This document shows, one piece after another, positions 12,101 to 18,668 of a DNA stretch of 26,062 nucleotides. The translations under genes and the position numbers were made by a program. Each line of letters starts with the position of its first letter. Positions within the stretch are counted from its first letter, which is position 1. The notes under the pieces were generated by a model. The model saw only the letters and a list, made by a program, of their open reading frames with translations. It searched no databases and had not been told where the DNA came from. This DNA comes from Nanobdellati archaeon (lineage in GTDB: Archaea > EX4484-52 > JAADEF01), in the NCBI GenBank assembly GCA_015521505.1, contig WAOB01000121.1:1-26062 (forward strand). Reading direction: 5' to 3'.

Positions 12101-15100
12101 CAAGAGTTGTTAGAGGGCAAAGCGGTTATGTTTTCGAAACTTATATAAACAACACAGCAGATTTTATATCGACTAATGCTTGGTTAAACTATACCTTGCC
12201 TGCTGGATGGAGTAATACCTCTGGTAATCTATACGATAGAGCATTAAGCTTAAATCCATCAGAGATCTTCTGGAACAACATAACAGTTTTTGTTGGTTTA
12301 TCTTCCTCCTTAGGTGTACAAACTGTTAGGATAGATTCTGGATCTGATCAAGGACAAGAAGATTTTAAGAACCTACAAGTAGAGGTTTATGCAAAACCTA
12401 GGGTTTTAAATATTGTATTTAATGATTCCAATGTCAGCCAAGGAGAGCAAGTTATTATTTATGCTCAACTTATAGATGATTTAGGAGATCCCATTCAAGG
12501 AGAAACCTTGAGATTTTATGATGAAAATGAAAGTATCTTTATAGGATCAGCAACTACTGATGCCAATGGAAATGCCTCTATAGTCTATACATTACCTTCC
12601 AATGCTTTGACAGGATTACACTATATAAATGTTTCTTTCTTTGAGAACCCATCATCTTATTTGTTATATGCAGAAAACTATTCTTGGTTAGATGTAGGCG
12701 AGAAACCGAAAATAAATGCTATATGGCATGATCCTTATGAGATATCTTATGGAGGAAACATAAGTATTTATGTTAATACTACGGATGATGATGGAATAAG
12801 CAATGTTGAACTCTACATAACCTATGCAAATGGAACTCAACAAATCTTTAACATGATACATCTTTATGGAGATATCTATAACTACAACATATCCGATCTA
12901 TGGGACTATGGATCTTATACATATTATGTGGTTGTTGAAGACATAACAGGAAGTAGAACATCCTCATTAATAAAAACATTTAATTTAGTTTCTTATGCAA
13001 AAGTTTATATTTTGACAGATAATGAGAGTTATCCTCCAAATACAGATGTCTATTTAGTTTCGAACATGAGCTGGTATTATAAGGATAGATACTATAAGAA
13101 AAAGATTGTTTTAGAAAACAATTATGGATTTAATTTAAATAATTCATTTGAATTAATACAGATAGATACAAGAACATTAATAAGTCAAGGAAAATTAGAT
13201 GATAGATGTGAGAATTTAGCGTTTACTTATTATAATGCAACATCCAATCAAGAACAACTCGTAAGACATTATGTCATTCCAGGATCATGTAATTCTGAAA
13301 AAACTTATATTTATGTTGAGATACCTTTAATTTCTGCTTTAAGTAATTCAACAATATTTATGTATTATGACTCAGTGAGCAATGTTAAGAAGTATTATTA
13401 TGGTGAAATCAATATTACATCATTTGAAGAAAACATAACAATTCATTACCCTGTTTCCTCAGTACATAACGGAAGTGATGCTTATGCTGTAAGTTATGTT
13501 GATGGTTATATGGAAGTTGGAACCACACCTCATGTAATGATTAAGGGTTCTCCAGAACTTATATCACAAACAGAGATGGTACAGAATACACCGATAAAGC
13601 ATAACGTTCCTGTTTCAATTTCAAGTGTTGACGGGGATGGAGATGCATTTCCAAGTATTGCTATGGCAGGTAAGAGATTTACTTATAGAATGGATAGAGG
13701 TGTCGATAGGTTCTATATTATGGCAGTGTGGCAAGATGCCAACTGTAACATCTATGACTCAACAACTCTTGTTGATAGCTTTACCGTTAATAAGGGTCAG
13801 GCAGTAACAAGAAACACTGATATAACGGATGGTAATGCAGGTATTTTAGAATGTGATGCTCCTGTCTTAGCATTCCATGATGCAACAGGAAATGATGCTT
13901 ACGTGATGTATCCTGTAAGTAAAGAATGGTATGGTGTTGCTAGTAATTACTTGATGATTTCTGCTTTAGAAGACAATACTTATGTGGAATATTATAAAAG
14001 TGATGGATCTACTAACTCCTCACCTATAATACTTAATAGGGGGCAGACTTATATTGAGATCGGTCTGGGATCTCAGGGAAACGGACCTGCTGTTTATGTT
14101 AAAGCAAACAAACCAATAGGTGTTAATACAATAGCAGATGGAGATGGAACAGATGGAGCTATTTTCTTACCTGGATGGGAATTAAGCAATTACTATATAT
14201 TTCCAGAAGATTTTGAATATATTGCTGTTGCAGTTCCTTATTCATTTACTAAATGTGATTTACTTAACCAAAATGATTTAGTTATTGATAGTAAAATATC
14301 AGGTAATCTACAGCCGCCACATCCTGGACAGATGTTGTTTGGTTCAGGAAATGCAGGATATAGATTAAGATGTAACAACTCTGTATATGCGTATTATGAG
14401 CAGTTATCTGGCAATAGAGAAACAAATATATTCGGTGCTATATCAAATAGAATAGGTTATGGATATAATGCAACTAATAAATATATATTGGAAGAGTATG
14501 TGCAGGGATCTAAGGTTATAAACCATGGTAATATTTCTATGCATTATTATTTAGTTGCTTATGTTGAGCAAAATACAACTAATGGTTGGAAACATATAGA
14601 AACAATAATAAACGATACCTCTACAGGAACTTTAAGAAAACTCAACCAGTATGAAAGTTTTGATATAGCAAGTTTATGGAATCAAAGTCCTTTTAATACT
14701 GATCTATATCCAAAAGGCACTTATAGGGTTAAAGCAGATTTGGTTGATAAAGAAGGAAATGTTATGCAAAGTGTTTATGGAGTAGTAACAAACCACGATT
14801 TATTTAATATAACTGCGGGAGAACTTAAACTTAACATTACCCAAATAAGGATATATAATGTAACTTATTCATTAAATCCGAGAACCTCTGAAGTTGATCT
14901 AGAAAAAGCATCTATTAACGATACTTTTATAATGTATGTCAGTGAGATTTATAGGATAGAAGTGGATGTTAACGTTTCCTCTACTTCTTCTATATGGTGG
15001 ATTAATACTACAAATGTAAGTTATGAAAACCTAAACAGCGATAACTGGGTTATAAAATATCAAGATATATGGTATAGGAATTCAACAGATATTAATGACA

Positions 15101-18100
15101 GAATAGGAGGTAACTTTAGTTTTAATATTTTAACATGGAATACTACAGATAACGACGGTAAAGAAGATCCTTCAGGTAAGGTGACTTTCTATTATATTCT
15201 AAATTTAACGAATGCCGTCCCTGAAGAGAGACAGGTTGTGTTTAAGGTTATAGGGAATGGTGTTGGAGAGCAAGATATCTCCACTTTCAAGATTTTACCT
15301 CAGGACAGAGTTCCTCCTGTACTTTATAATAACACCTATGACTTAAACACTTCCTGGGTTATAAGAGGAGATGATGCTTTGGTTTATGCAAGATGGAATG
15401 AAGAAATAGGTAATGCTTTAGTTGAATACAACTCAACCACTCCTGTTTTAGTTAACTATACTATAACCTTACCTTCTCCTAATCCATACAATTGGACTAA
15501 CTATACTTTAGATACAACCTCTGCATGGTTATTAGGGAATCATGCAGTTAAGATTTATGCGGAAGATATCTCAGGTAATATGAACTCTTCTTTGAAATAT
15601 TTAATTTTAAGTGTTTATGGATTAGCATCTATAACTAATAGCTATGTTAATACCTCTACTATAGGTATTGGAGAGTATGTTGAGATTCATTGCCAAGTTA
15701 AAGATTTAACCTCTGATCCTGTTAGTGCTATAGAATCATACAAAATTGTTTTCTATAATGAATCTGATGTTTTAGGTATTAATTATACTAATAGCAGTGG
15801 TTATGCTTCTTGGATTTATAATGATTACTCTCCAGGTTATGAAACGATAGGTTGTTATATCGAGGATAATAAAACGAGATTCTATAAAGTTGATCAAAAT
15901 AATTATAATAAATCATTTACAATATTCACTCAAGAGTTTGTGCCTCCTTATTATACAGAGGTCTGGCAAAACTCAAGCATAATTCATAAAGGAGAGTTTA
16001 TCGAGTTGAATGTTTATTGGCATGACAACTTTCAGTTAGATTATGCATTACTTGAACTAAACTCCTCTGGAACTTTCCAAAATATTTCATCGATAAATCT
16101 AAACAAGCAAAAAGATGCTTGGGCTAACTTTACATATCAGTATCCTATAAGCTATTCCCCTGGATTTGTTGCTTGGAGAGAATATGCTAACGATACCTCA
16201 GGAAATCTGAACTATACTTCTCCTTTGAAAATATTTGAAGTATGGGGTTGGGCCAAATTAGATTCCATAACTCTAAATCCATCCTCTATGTATGTTGGAA
16301 ACTCTACAATAATCTCATGTAAAGTTATAGATGCTAATTCAACTTCTCCATTACAGGGATATGCTGTTAGGTTTTACAATGATACACATCTTTTAGGTAT
16401 AAATTATACTTTAGCAGATGGAATAGCAACATGGAACTATACCGATTACTCCCCAGGAAAGGAAACAATAACTTGTGAGATTTTAGACAATCAAACTTTA
16501 ATGTACAATGCATCATCTCCAAGAAACATTTCTGCTCAACTTAATACGGTTTTGAGCGGTGATGCCTATCCTCCAAAAATTGTTAACAACTTGTATGGAT
16601 TGAATGTAAGTTATACTGATAAGGTATTTAGGAATGAAACTGTGTTGCTTTATGCATTATGGGATGAAGAAATAAATTATTCATGGTATGAGGTTAACAC
16701 AACATCCCCAAACATGGAGGTGGTTTATGTTCCGGGTCATGTTAACAACTGGACCAACCACACAATACAATTAAACTATTCTTGGATTGTAGGAAGGCAT
16801 TATGTTAAGTTATATGCTAACGACACAACAGGTAACGTTAATGATACATTATGGTATTTGAACTTCTCTGTATGGGGATTTAGTAGAGTGGATTGGATTT
16901 CTCCTAAAGATGGACAGGAAGTTAATAGATCTATCGTATATTTAATAACTAATGTGAGTGATGCAGATACATGGTGGTGTATAAACGGATATAAAGTAGA
17001 TTATTATGATAATGTTACTCCAGGATATTATATAGGTTCTGCATATACAGATGAGAATAATAACTGCTATGCTAATTTAACATGGGACGCTTCTAATACC
17101 GATGTTGGTTATCATAAATTAACTGCAATAATAAATGATGATCCCAATAAGTTTTATCTGGCATCTTCTTCAACTTCCTCTATTACTATAATTATTGTAA
17201 TTTTGGGTGCTTTAAACACTACTATTTTATCACCATTAGATGGACAAAAGCTTTATAGAGGTCAAAGTTATTGGTTTAACTCAACAACAAAAGACGATAC
17301 AGGCCAAGTTATAACACCAGATAACGCTACTTGGTATGATAATCAATCTTATTTAGCATCTCAGGAAAACTTTACCTATACCATACCATCTAATGCTCCT
17401 TTAGGTTATCATTTAATTGAAATCAATACTTCTGCTCCTTATTATCAAAGAGGACATGATGAAATAATAGTAGAATATTGGAGCAAAGCAGATGTTAATG
17501 TAACTTCTCCATATAATGGTTCTACTGTTTATATAAACAATACAATACAAATTGAATGTAGTGTTACTGATTATATAACCTCTCAAGGAATACAAAACTA
17601 CAATGTCAGTTTCTATATACAAAATTCTACTTATAATGAGTATTTAGGATATGCTTTAACTGATGCTAATGGCATAGCAACTATGGATTGGTTTGTTAAT
17701 GAAAGTAAATATGTGAAAAATACATATTATGATGTTGTCTGTACTATTGGATCAGAAGTAGATTTGTGGTATGATGTTAACATTAGTGTAAGCAAATCGA
17801 CAGTATATCTCAACGAAACAATTGGCCAATTATGGGTAGAACTTATTTTCCCACAACCAGGAATAACAACTTATGTTGATAAAGATAACAATTTTTATAT
17901 AAATGCAACAGTAACTTGTAAGTTTGGCACTTGTGGAGAGGTTAATGCTACAGCATTATATAACAATTTACCTATCTCTACAGTTATAGGTGATCAACCA
18001 TTCTATATAAATGATGGATTAGGAAATCCAAGAATCTGTTCATCTAATTTAATGCCCGATCAGAGTTGTAATGTCTCTTTTGTTGTTAATGCAACAGGAG

Positions 18101-18657
18101 ATTATGGAAGTATATGGAACATATCAGTAAACTTTACTTCAAACTTAGGCATGTATAATAAAACTCAGGATGCAGAGGTGTTTATAGGTTATGTTTTGAT
18201 TTTGAGTGTTGAACCTTCGGAGATAAGTTATTGGTATTTACCTCCTTCAGATCCAGCACAGAACTATCTTGTTCCTCCTGTTCAAAGTGTTGATCCTTCA
18301 ACTTCATTGATTAAAGCAGCAAATACGACAGAGGTTAAGCTATTGCCTGGATCAGCAGATGCCAACGGAGGATTATGGATTAAAGGAGAGAATTTAACTT
18401 CATCTACAAGTTCAAGTGTTATTCCTGTTTGGAATTTAACAAGATGTTTAGGTAGAGTAGAAGATTATCCAACACCACAATCTGCTCAAGCATGTTGGAG
18501 TGATCCAGCAAACAAATTAAGTTATGAATACAAACAAGTGCTCACAACTATGGTTGCCGGAGATTGGATAAATATAACTATATTTTTAGACTCTCCTCCT
18601 GTTTATGCTGATAAGTACTCAGGAAACATAACAATAATGGTCAATGCCACATATTAG
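3106..18657 (+). CDS. Giant multidomain DUF2341/Ig-like surface protein (5183 aa)
   Basis: The N-terminus has a basic segment (RSKKWKK) and one hydrophobic helix (~9-33) with no clear cleavage site, so it is probably an uncleaved signal anchor with the rest outside the cell. There is no C-terminal anchor; the protein ends in a beta-rich domain. Domain order by residue: 35-240 unrecognised; DUF2341 plus concanavalin-like units at ~241-537, ~621-902 and ~1064-1350; Ig-like/Big_1-like modules from ~1529; DUF2341 split into 1756-1807 and 2206-2265 by an inserted second DUF2341 and three H-type-lectin-like repeats; IgGFc-binding-like block ~2264-2742; CARDB/Ig modules to ~3320; a further DUF2341 at ~3325-3420; second IgGFc-binding-like block ~3432-3912; Ig modules including three two-module units (4069-4690); C-terminal domain ~4850-5183. 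N-x-S/T sequons are dense throughout, so heavy N-glycosylation is likely. DUF2341 proteins are known as secreted, often very large, prokaryotic surface proteins. An adhesin, sheath or host-contact fibre is the inferred role. No frameshift or stop interrupts 15.5 kb, which argues for selection to keep it. Confidence 0.9.
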   Translation: MRSKKWKKVSFFVVFLIVISMFAYFNFFYTSLNINMSLLYSESNIDAYIIAKNLGLDESKLEGNTYSLKGYDASILKNKTLYSESRTFLKINNLELYTYKTKVRIKDIYSSPLKRKIVYEIYNSSPYFILSKNDGEISIKVYDIKGRKVKIEKIKKIDDIQKEFKRDNGWVREVKEDLSNKGLSVQDIEDIFYDELLPPEGWINILYKIPDNIEYPITITLESPPQYAFKFFYFDPYYSGWWNESWEYRSIYHIKNNNSYSLDNYPILLVLNSTNFPWDLSKSDLSDLRVTQFNETQQREYEMPYFVEYVNWQDKIAYVWIRAENFTANRTITIFLYHGNKDAVDESNLSGVASFMDDFESGSLDTTKWSVVGTVNVETDPVFNTGILRVDGGNQITGTCTSTYVVPANSVVGYYVRPEDTGDWDTGLQVGNIYFVSDTGVYGAAPIIDTAWNYPSGSQGPDTKFHFYRLKVEDSYQEMVDYTSGGSTSAAFAYTPGSLCTITDSDSTARDALYDLIYVMELPENGTILVYNTTEYVGYYYVNITTPKNNQKVYRYESFYLNATLNASGFDLYDKGDIVLTDYDDFIKYDSKENITIVDVDDNDYLELAGQTNWYPGYKDWKYRMPINITNRNNVLLKDHQVNVTINTQQLISAFKMNDTCQDIRFTYYNETSRQEVVIPYWLESGCNTPQTVIWVKIPELKANSNTTIYLYYGNNNTFNESSGDDVFIFFDDFEDLYQDPNKWYPDAETTEELDPVYNVGVMRVQGGNEILGSCSVPTIPSDVYIDFYMRSESTLDFDSGWLIGNIYFISDSGAGSQCIDTTVCFPAGSQTDTTFHHYRITLLSGSQFIIDLNTGDSASNTLSYIPGSICGFSDSDDTGRDVFYDLVYIREYAQIDVFDQYNGTEEENNYIYYENGSYLITIDMLSASINYTNITYFAYIPLNTNVDIFARTSPDKIKWSSWDLILNGSYPNLLGERYLQLMVHLNTTDNKTSPKLYAINISYERVKNSPYAWSQYFSVITPLKQYVDDTYSEFINYTYAENITVGYDGSLYLNNTTWSFGMWKYRLPINITNNNVQILRDFQINVIVDTATLISQKKMKPKCEDIRFTYYNITDKKEYNISYWIESGCNTTSTSIWVKIPYVYLGSNTLLYMYYGNPYAESLSNPYEVFDFYDDFESGIIDETKWTGSNTQIVFDPVVNRYAAEVPTGNQVQGICTIQTFNAPFIVESHLRPTTTGDFDAGWLVNDIYFITDTSGTGAPGISQGAWNYPTGSHGADTSYHFYRIEMQDASQVFTDLTNGQSATATFTYTPGGICLLNDGDGGAASRFDDIRVRKLAADMNFAQTIGNEETYNSTFPSGTYISKIIDVETNEYEFGNFYWYGRDDPNGDGKFYVRTSPDGITWTGWYLVSNNTLIEAPPNRYVQYKWEIFNNDVGIAEVVDKVVIEYKIASAGFVIMTPSSIFSTSNPETCPLEEVKQNPNLRLCNVSWSVIPKQEGNYTLRVKVNSTNIYMEESYSQEVNISVFIRTSIIDFTIIPPVQGQRRNITLRARLVDDLSNPLSGYNISFYDSTTGKWYGDALTSSNGYGELIYTIPKDEVLGYHTVYAIFNGSWPDFLEKSNASLQYKVSSVPQINALYTIPYWQGNNQIVRLRANITDKVGVDTVLIYIYNSTNALVVDGAKMTSIGNDLYEYNFSSWHADKFKFYVWVNNTDGITNTSDFKDFVVDVKAEISVKTEKNKYENYEYVYLSNYDYDWFNTSWMYRLPIELYNPNSYDVYYDAVNVTLNTRSLISQGKMKPACEDLRLTIKKNVYVVELNITNNKAVSFTDRSVKMTISNRDIVSNFNDDGSDIRIFENKVEDPYSRGDYLNYWVERIDKETGNAIIWVKIPYIGAYETKTLYLYYGNKNAIDKQNYSAVFDTVIGEARTFILNSSVKTINFLRTYSQSPVVMASLNSENEIDQAFVRITSVTTSGFDAFIQESIALDGTHVFENASYIALLPGEWLVGGRYLEVGTGSVDSNYATLTFTNVFSSKPIVLSQILTNNEADPAKTRQNNILTGGFDVKIEETDTVDTPHTFETVGYVASEMFNLKTKSMVINVGFKNHDQPSANDWFTYRLEGFSSIPVVVAKIMTENGPDNAHERIRNVNPTYFEYQIEEEAGYDGVHINEDNGYIAVSNASLLYGLPYADYSMSVTLGSQEVVSSTYEEIPYWIEEGCNTNLTKIWVQIPILKSQDSILVYAYYGNPNALSKSNKSAVFSYPFKKSFYYVLDGDIALGDLQISAYYNDTSYEIGTSSGIIDKQQLALIPAGDLNVGSALKSNKPLSTTTLVSGNGDALTPKIAIGKEFITYSIRGVEYLTILSLDNDNLIEIYDVSSGVFTKVGSLTLNAYQSSTFSYDFLDGNSIYVNSSKPILLHRRAETDYDLFTVFPPSLGWYGVPSQNLGIVALRPNTQVTIYRSDQSTPTTVTLTNAGDSYTLGTLGTAGNAPAFYVNATKPISVMAWADGDGTEGTTFLPENELDNEYILPADAEYVAIATKDAIATCYIYDANGTLSTSTTTSYTSTQYPYPGYIRFGGTVLAGSKINCTSPFFAYFERANLYETNLYGPKHFREGFLYSIRQTNRTEEDVYNNLKNNGNTTLRGYLYMIVEEETSTGWSLVFPDGVIINDRADNNLRSLLPGDFINLTDLWKQQGGWYTSSREPKKYRVYIAFQDESGLPIKDSYGNRLEDYYIFEIIPSELTVTRLEHENMYKGNVKEYEVGDNIALINVSVKALNNTAIDAQVELDLVKLDKTYAGFGPLNEIYSCGNIPKDSECYAVYDNTSNGYDIPLNAQGDYIFYWNVTMTLQNGEAKYNGTEHIKVHDLRNNVSSTLQPTRIYIGKGQASYYNFTIFNPWSVNISYVNVTINCDATLNCTCSLPNQLYQPNYCYLGNVSGKEYAYANFTVNYTSSTTQGDYVINATLEYYNIGDEFKKWYELAPQTLEVRYQGILAITPYTYPSRVVRGQSGYVFETYINNTADFISTNAWLNYTLPAGWSNTSGNLYDRALSLNPSEIFWNNITVFVGLSSSLGVQTVRIDSGSDQGQEDFKNLQVEVYAKPRVLNIVFNDSNVSQGEQVIIYAQLIDDLGDPIQGETLRFYDENESIFIGSATTDANGNASIVYTLPSNALTGLHYINVSFFENPSSYLLYAENYSWLDVGEKPKINAIWHDPYEISYGGNISIYVNTTDDDGISNVELYITYANGTQQIFNMIHLYGDIYNYNISDLWDYGSYTYYVVVEDITGSRTSSLIKTFNLVSYAKVYILTDNESYPPNTDVYLVSNMSWYYKDRYYKKKIVLENNYGFNLNNSFELIQIDTRTLISQGKLDDRCENLAFTYYNATSNQEQLVRHYVIPGSCNSEKTYIYVEIPLISALSNSTIFMYYDSVSNVKKYYYGEINITSFEENITIHYPVSSVHNGSDAYAVSYVDGYMEVGTTPHVMIKGSPELISQTEMVQNTPIKHNVPVSISSVDGDGDAFPSIAMAGKRFTYRMDRGVDRFYIMAVWQDANCNIYDSTTLVDSFTVNKGQAVTRNTDITDGNAGILECDAPVLAFHDATGNDAYVMYPVSKEWYGVASNYLMISALEDNTYVEYYKSDGSTNSSPIILNRGQTYIEIGLGSQGNGPAVYVKANKPIGVNTIADGDGTDGAIFLPGWELSNYYIFPEDFEYIAVAVPYSFTKCDLLNQNDLVIDSKISGNLQPPHPGQMLFGSGNAGYRLRCNNSVYAYYEQLSGNRETNIFGAISNRIGYGYNATNKYILEEYVQGSKVINHGNISMHYYLVAYVEQNTTNGWKHIETIINDTSTGTLRKLNQYESFDIASLWNQSPFNTDLYPKGTYRVKADLVDKEGNVMQSVYGVVTNHDLFNITAGELKLNITQIRIYNVTYSLNPRTSEVDLEKASINDTFIMYVSEIYRIEVDVNVSSTSSIWWINTTNVSYENLNSDNWVIKYQDIWYRNSTDINDRIGGNFSFNILTWNTTDNDGKEDPSGKVTFYYILNLTNAVPEERQVVFKVIGNGVGEQDISTFKILPQDRVPPVLYNNTYDLNTSWVIRGDDALVYARWNEEIGNALVEYNSTTPVLVNYTITLPSPNPYNWTNYTLDTTSAWLLGNHAVKIYAEDISGNMNSSLKYLILSVYGLASITNSYVNTSTIGIGEYVEIHCQVKDLTSDPVSAIESYKIVFYNESDVLGINYTNSSGYASWIYNDYSPGYETIGCYIEDNKTRFYKVDQNNYNKSFTIFTQEFVPPYYTEVWQNSSIIHKGEFIELNVYWHDNFQLDYALLELNSSGTFQNISSINLNKQKDAWANFTYQYPISYSPGFVAWREYANDTSGNLNYTSPLKIFEVWGWAKLDSITLNPSSMYVGNSTIISCKVIDANSTSPLQGYAVRFYNDTHLLGINYTLADGIATWNYTDYSPGKETITCEILDNQTLMYNASSPRNISAQLNTVLSGDAYPPKIVNNLYGLNVSYTDKVFRNETVLLYALWDEEINYSWYEVNTTSPNMEVVYVPGHVNNWTNHTIQLNYSWIVGRHYVKLYANDTTGNVNDTLWYLNFSVWGFSRVDWISPKDGQEVNRSIVYLITNVSDADTWWCINGYKVDYYDNVTPGYYIGSAYTDENNNCYANLTWDASNTDVGYHKLTAIINDDPNKFYLASSSTSSITIIIVILGALNTTILSPLDGQKLYRGQSYWFNSTTKDDTGQVITPDNATWYDNQSYLASQENFTYTIPSNAPLGYHLIEINTSAPYYQRGHDEIIVEYWSKADVNVTSPYNGSTVYINNTIQIECSVTDYITSQGIQNYNVSFYIQNSTYNEYLGYALTDANGIATMDWFVNESKYVKNTYYDVVCTIGSEVDLWYDVNISVSKSTVYLNETIGQLWVELIFPQPGITTYVDKDNNFYINATVTCKFGTCGEVNATALYNNLPISTVIGDQPFYINDGLGNPRICSSNLMPDQSCNVSFVVNATGDYGSIWNISVNFTSNLGMYNKTQDAEVFIGYVLILSVEPSEISYWYLPPSDPAQNYLVPPVQSVDPSTSLIKAANTTEVKLLPGSADANGGLWIKGENLTSSTSSSVIPVWNLTRCLGRVEDYPTPQSAQACWSDPANKLSYEYKQVLTTMVAGDWINITIFLDSPPVYADKYSGNITIMVNATY
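3826..7150 (+). repeat. Three tandem DUF2341 + concanavalin-like units in the giant gene
   Basis: Each unit starts with W-[EK]-Y-R-x-[IP]-[IY] (bases 3826, 4966, 6295), runs through a P-Y/S-Y-[FW] strand and a Y-[HY]-G-N end, and passes straight into F-x-D-D-F-E (bases 4168, 5293, 6622), the start of a concanavalin/LamG-like module. The concanavalin-like modules share a G-[TSI]-C near their start and a P-G-[SG]-[LI]-C near their end, so each probably has one disulfide. DUF2341 copies two and three carry a cysteine pair 26 residues apart (661/687 and 1104/1130); copy one lacks it. A shorter module with R-T-S-P-D-x-[IK] and a W-x-x-W-like core follows units two and three. Confidence 0.75.
8371..9890 (+). 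repeat. DUF2341 module split by an inserted DUF2341 + lectin-like block
   Basis: The N-terminal half (residues 1756-1807) ends at A-C-E-D-L-R-L-T. The matching C-terminal half resumes at residue 2206 with E-I-P-Y-W-I-E-E-G-C-N-T and continues to Y-Y-G-N-P. In unsplit copies C-x-D-x-R and S-G-C-N-T are 26 residues apart; here they are at 1801 and 2217. The material between has its own complete DUF2341 pattern (D-I-R-I-F, Y-W-V-E-R, W-V-K-I-P, L-Y-Y-G-N; about 1812-1920) followed by three lectin-like repeats, and contains no cysteine. Confidence 0.75.
8905..9655 (+). repeat. Three tandem H-type-lectin-like repeats
   Basis: Three ~80-residue repeats (residues ~1934-2183) share the order: F-x-[RN]-x-[YF]-[SF]-x-x-P-[VI]-V, then a strand, A-x-x-R, [FY]-[DE]-[AVY], D-x-x-H-x-[FN]-E-x, then a Y-[IV]-A strand. 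Repeat one has D-G-T-H-V-F-E, repeat two D-T-P-H-T-F-E and repeat three D-G-V-H-I-N-E. The layout resembles H-type lectin-like modules often found next to DUF2341. The family name is an eye match; the threefold repetition is directly visible. Confidence 0.6.
9895..11330 (+). repeat. IgGFc-binding-like block, copy A
   Basis: Residues ~2264-2742. The block has strands ending in S-S-K-P-I-L-L and A-T-K-P-I-S-V-M-A, with an A-D-G-D-G-T-E-G loop and F-L-P. This is the pattern of IgGFc-binding-like beta domains. It continues into a segment with N-N-G-N-T-T-L-R-G-Y-L-Y and D-L-W-K-Q. Copy B has the same order of landmarks, so the whole ~480-residue block is duplicated. Confidence 0.65.
13400..14840 (+). 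repeat. IgGFc-binding-like block, copy B
   Basis: Residues ~3432-3912. The landmarks match copy A in order: V-D-G-D-G-D-A, C-D-A-P-V-L-A, K-E-W-Y-G-V-A, K-P-I-G-V-N, A-D-G-D-G-T-D-G, F-L-P, N-H-G-N-I-S, S-L-W-N-Q. It again directly follows a DUF2341 module (cysteines at 3368 and 3395). Sequence identity with copy A looks moderate, so the duplication is old. Confidence 0.65.
15310..17190 (+). repeat. Three alternating two-module Ig-like units
   Basis: Module A begins P-P-x-x-x-x-N/W and contains a W-x-[ED]-like strand and A-x-D-x-[ST]-G-N (residues ~4069, 4279, 4488). Module B begins [YW]-G-[LWF]-[AS] and contains F-Y/Y-Y-[ND], G-I-N-Y or I-G-S-A, and a Y-[AS]-x-W/T-W strand (residues ~4173, 4381, 4591). 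The A-B pair repeats three times at ~210 residues per unit. Module B carries a cysteine pair. Confidence 0.65.
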
Positions 18658-18658
18658 G

Positions 18659-18663
18659 GTGAG
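18659..18663 (+). promoter_or_regulatory. Ribosome binding site of the 284-residue surface gene
   Basis: GGTGA begins two bases after the giant gene's stop and ends five bases before the ATG at 18669. It supports this start over the ATG two codons later at 18675, and indicates an operon with the giant gene. Confidence 0.7.
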
Positions 18664-18668
18664 ATGAT

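Noticed and set aside
10268..13807. Short + strand frames at 10268-10450 and 13625-13807
   Set aside because: Both lie inside the giant gene in another frame, have no ribosome binding site and encode no recognisable protein.
17179..17214. Hydrophobic stretch T-I-I-I-V-I-L-G-A-L near residue 4692 as an internal transmembrane helix
   Set aside because: Only about 12 residues long, flanked by beta-type Ser/Thr/Asn sequence, and it fits the edge strand of an Ig-like module.
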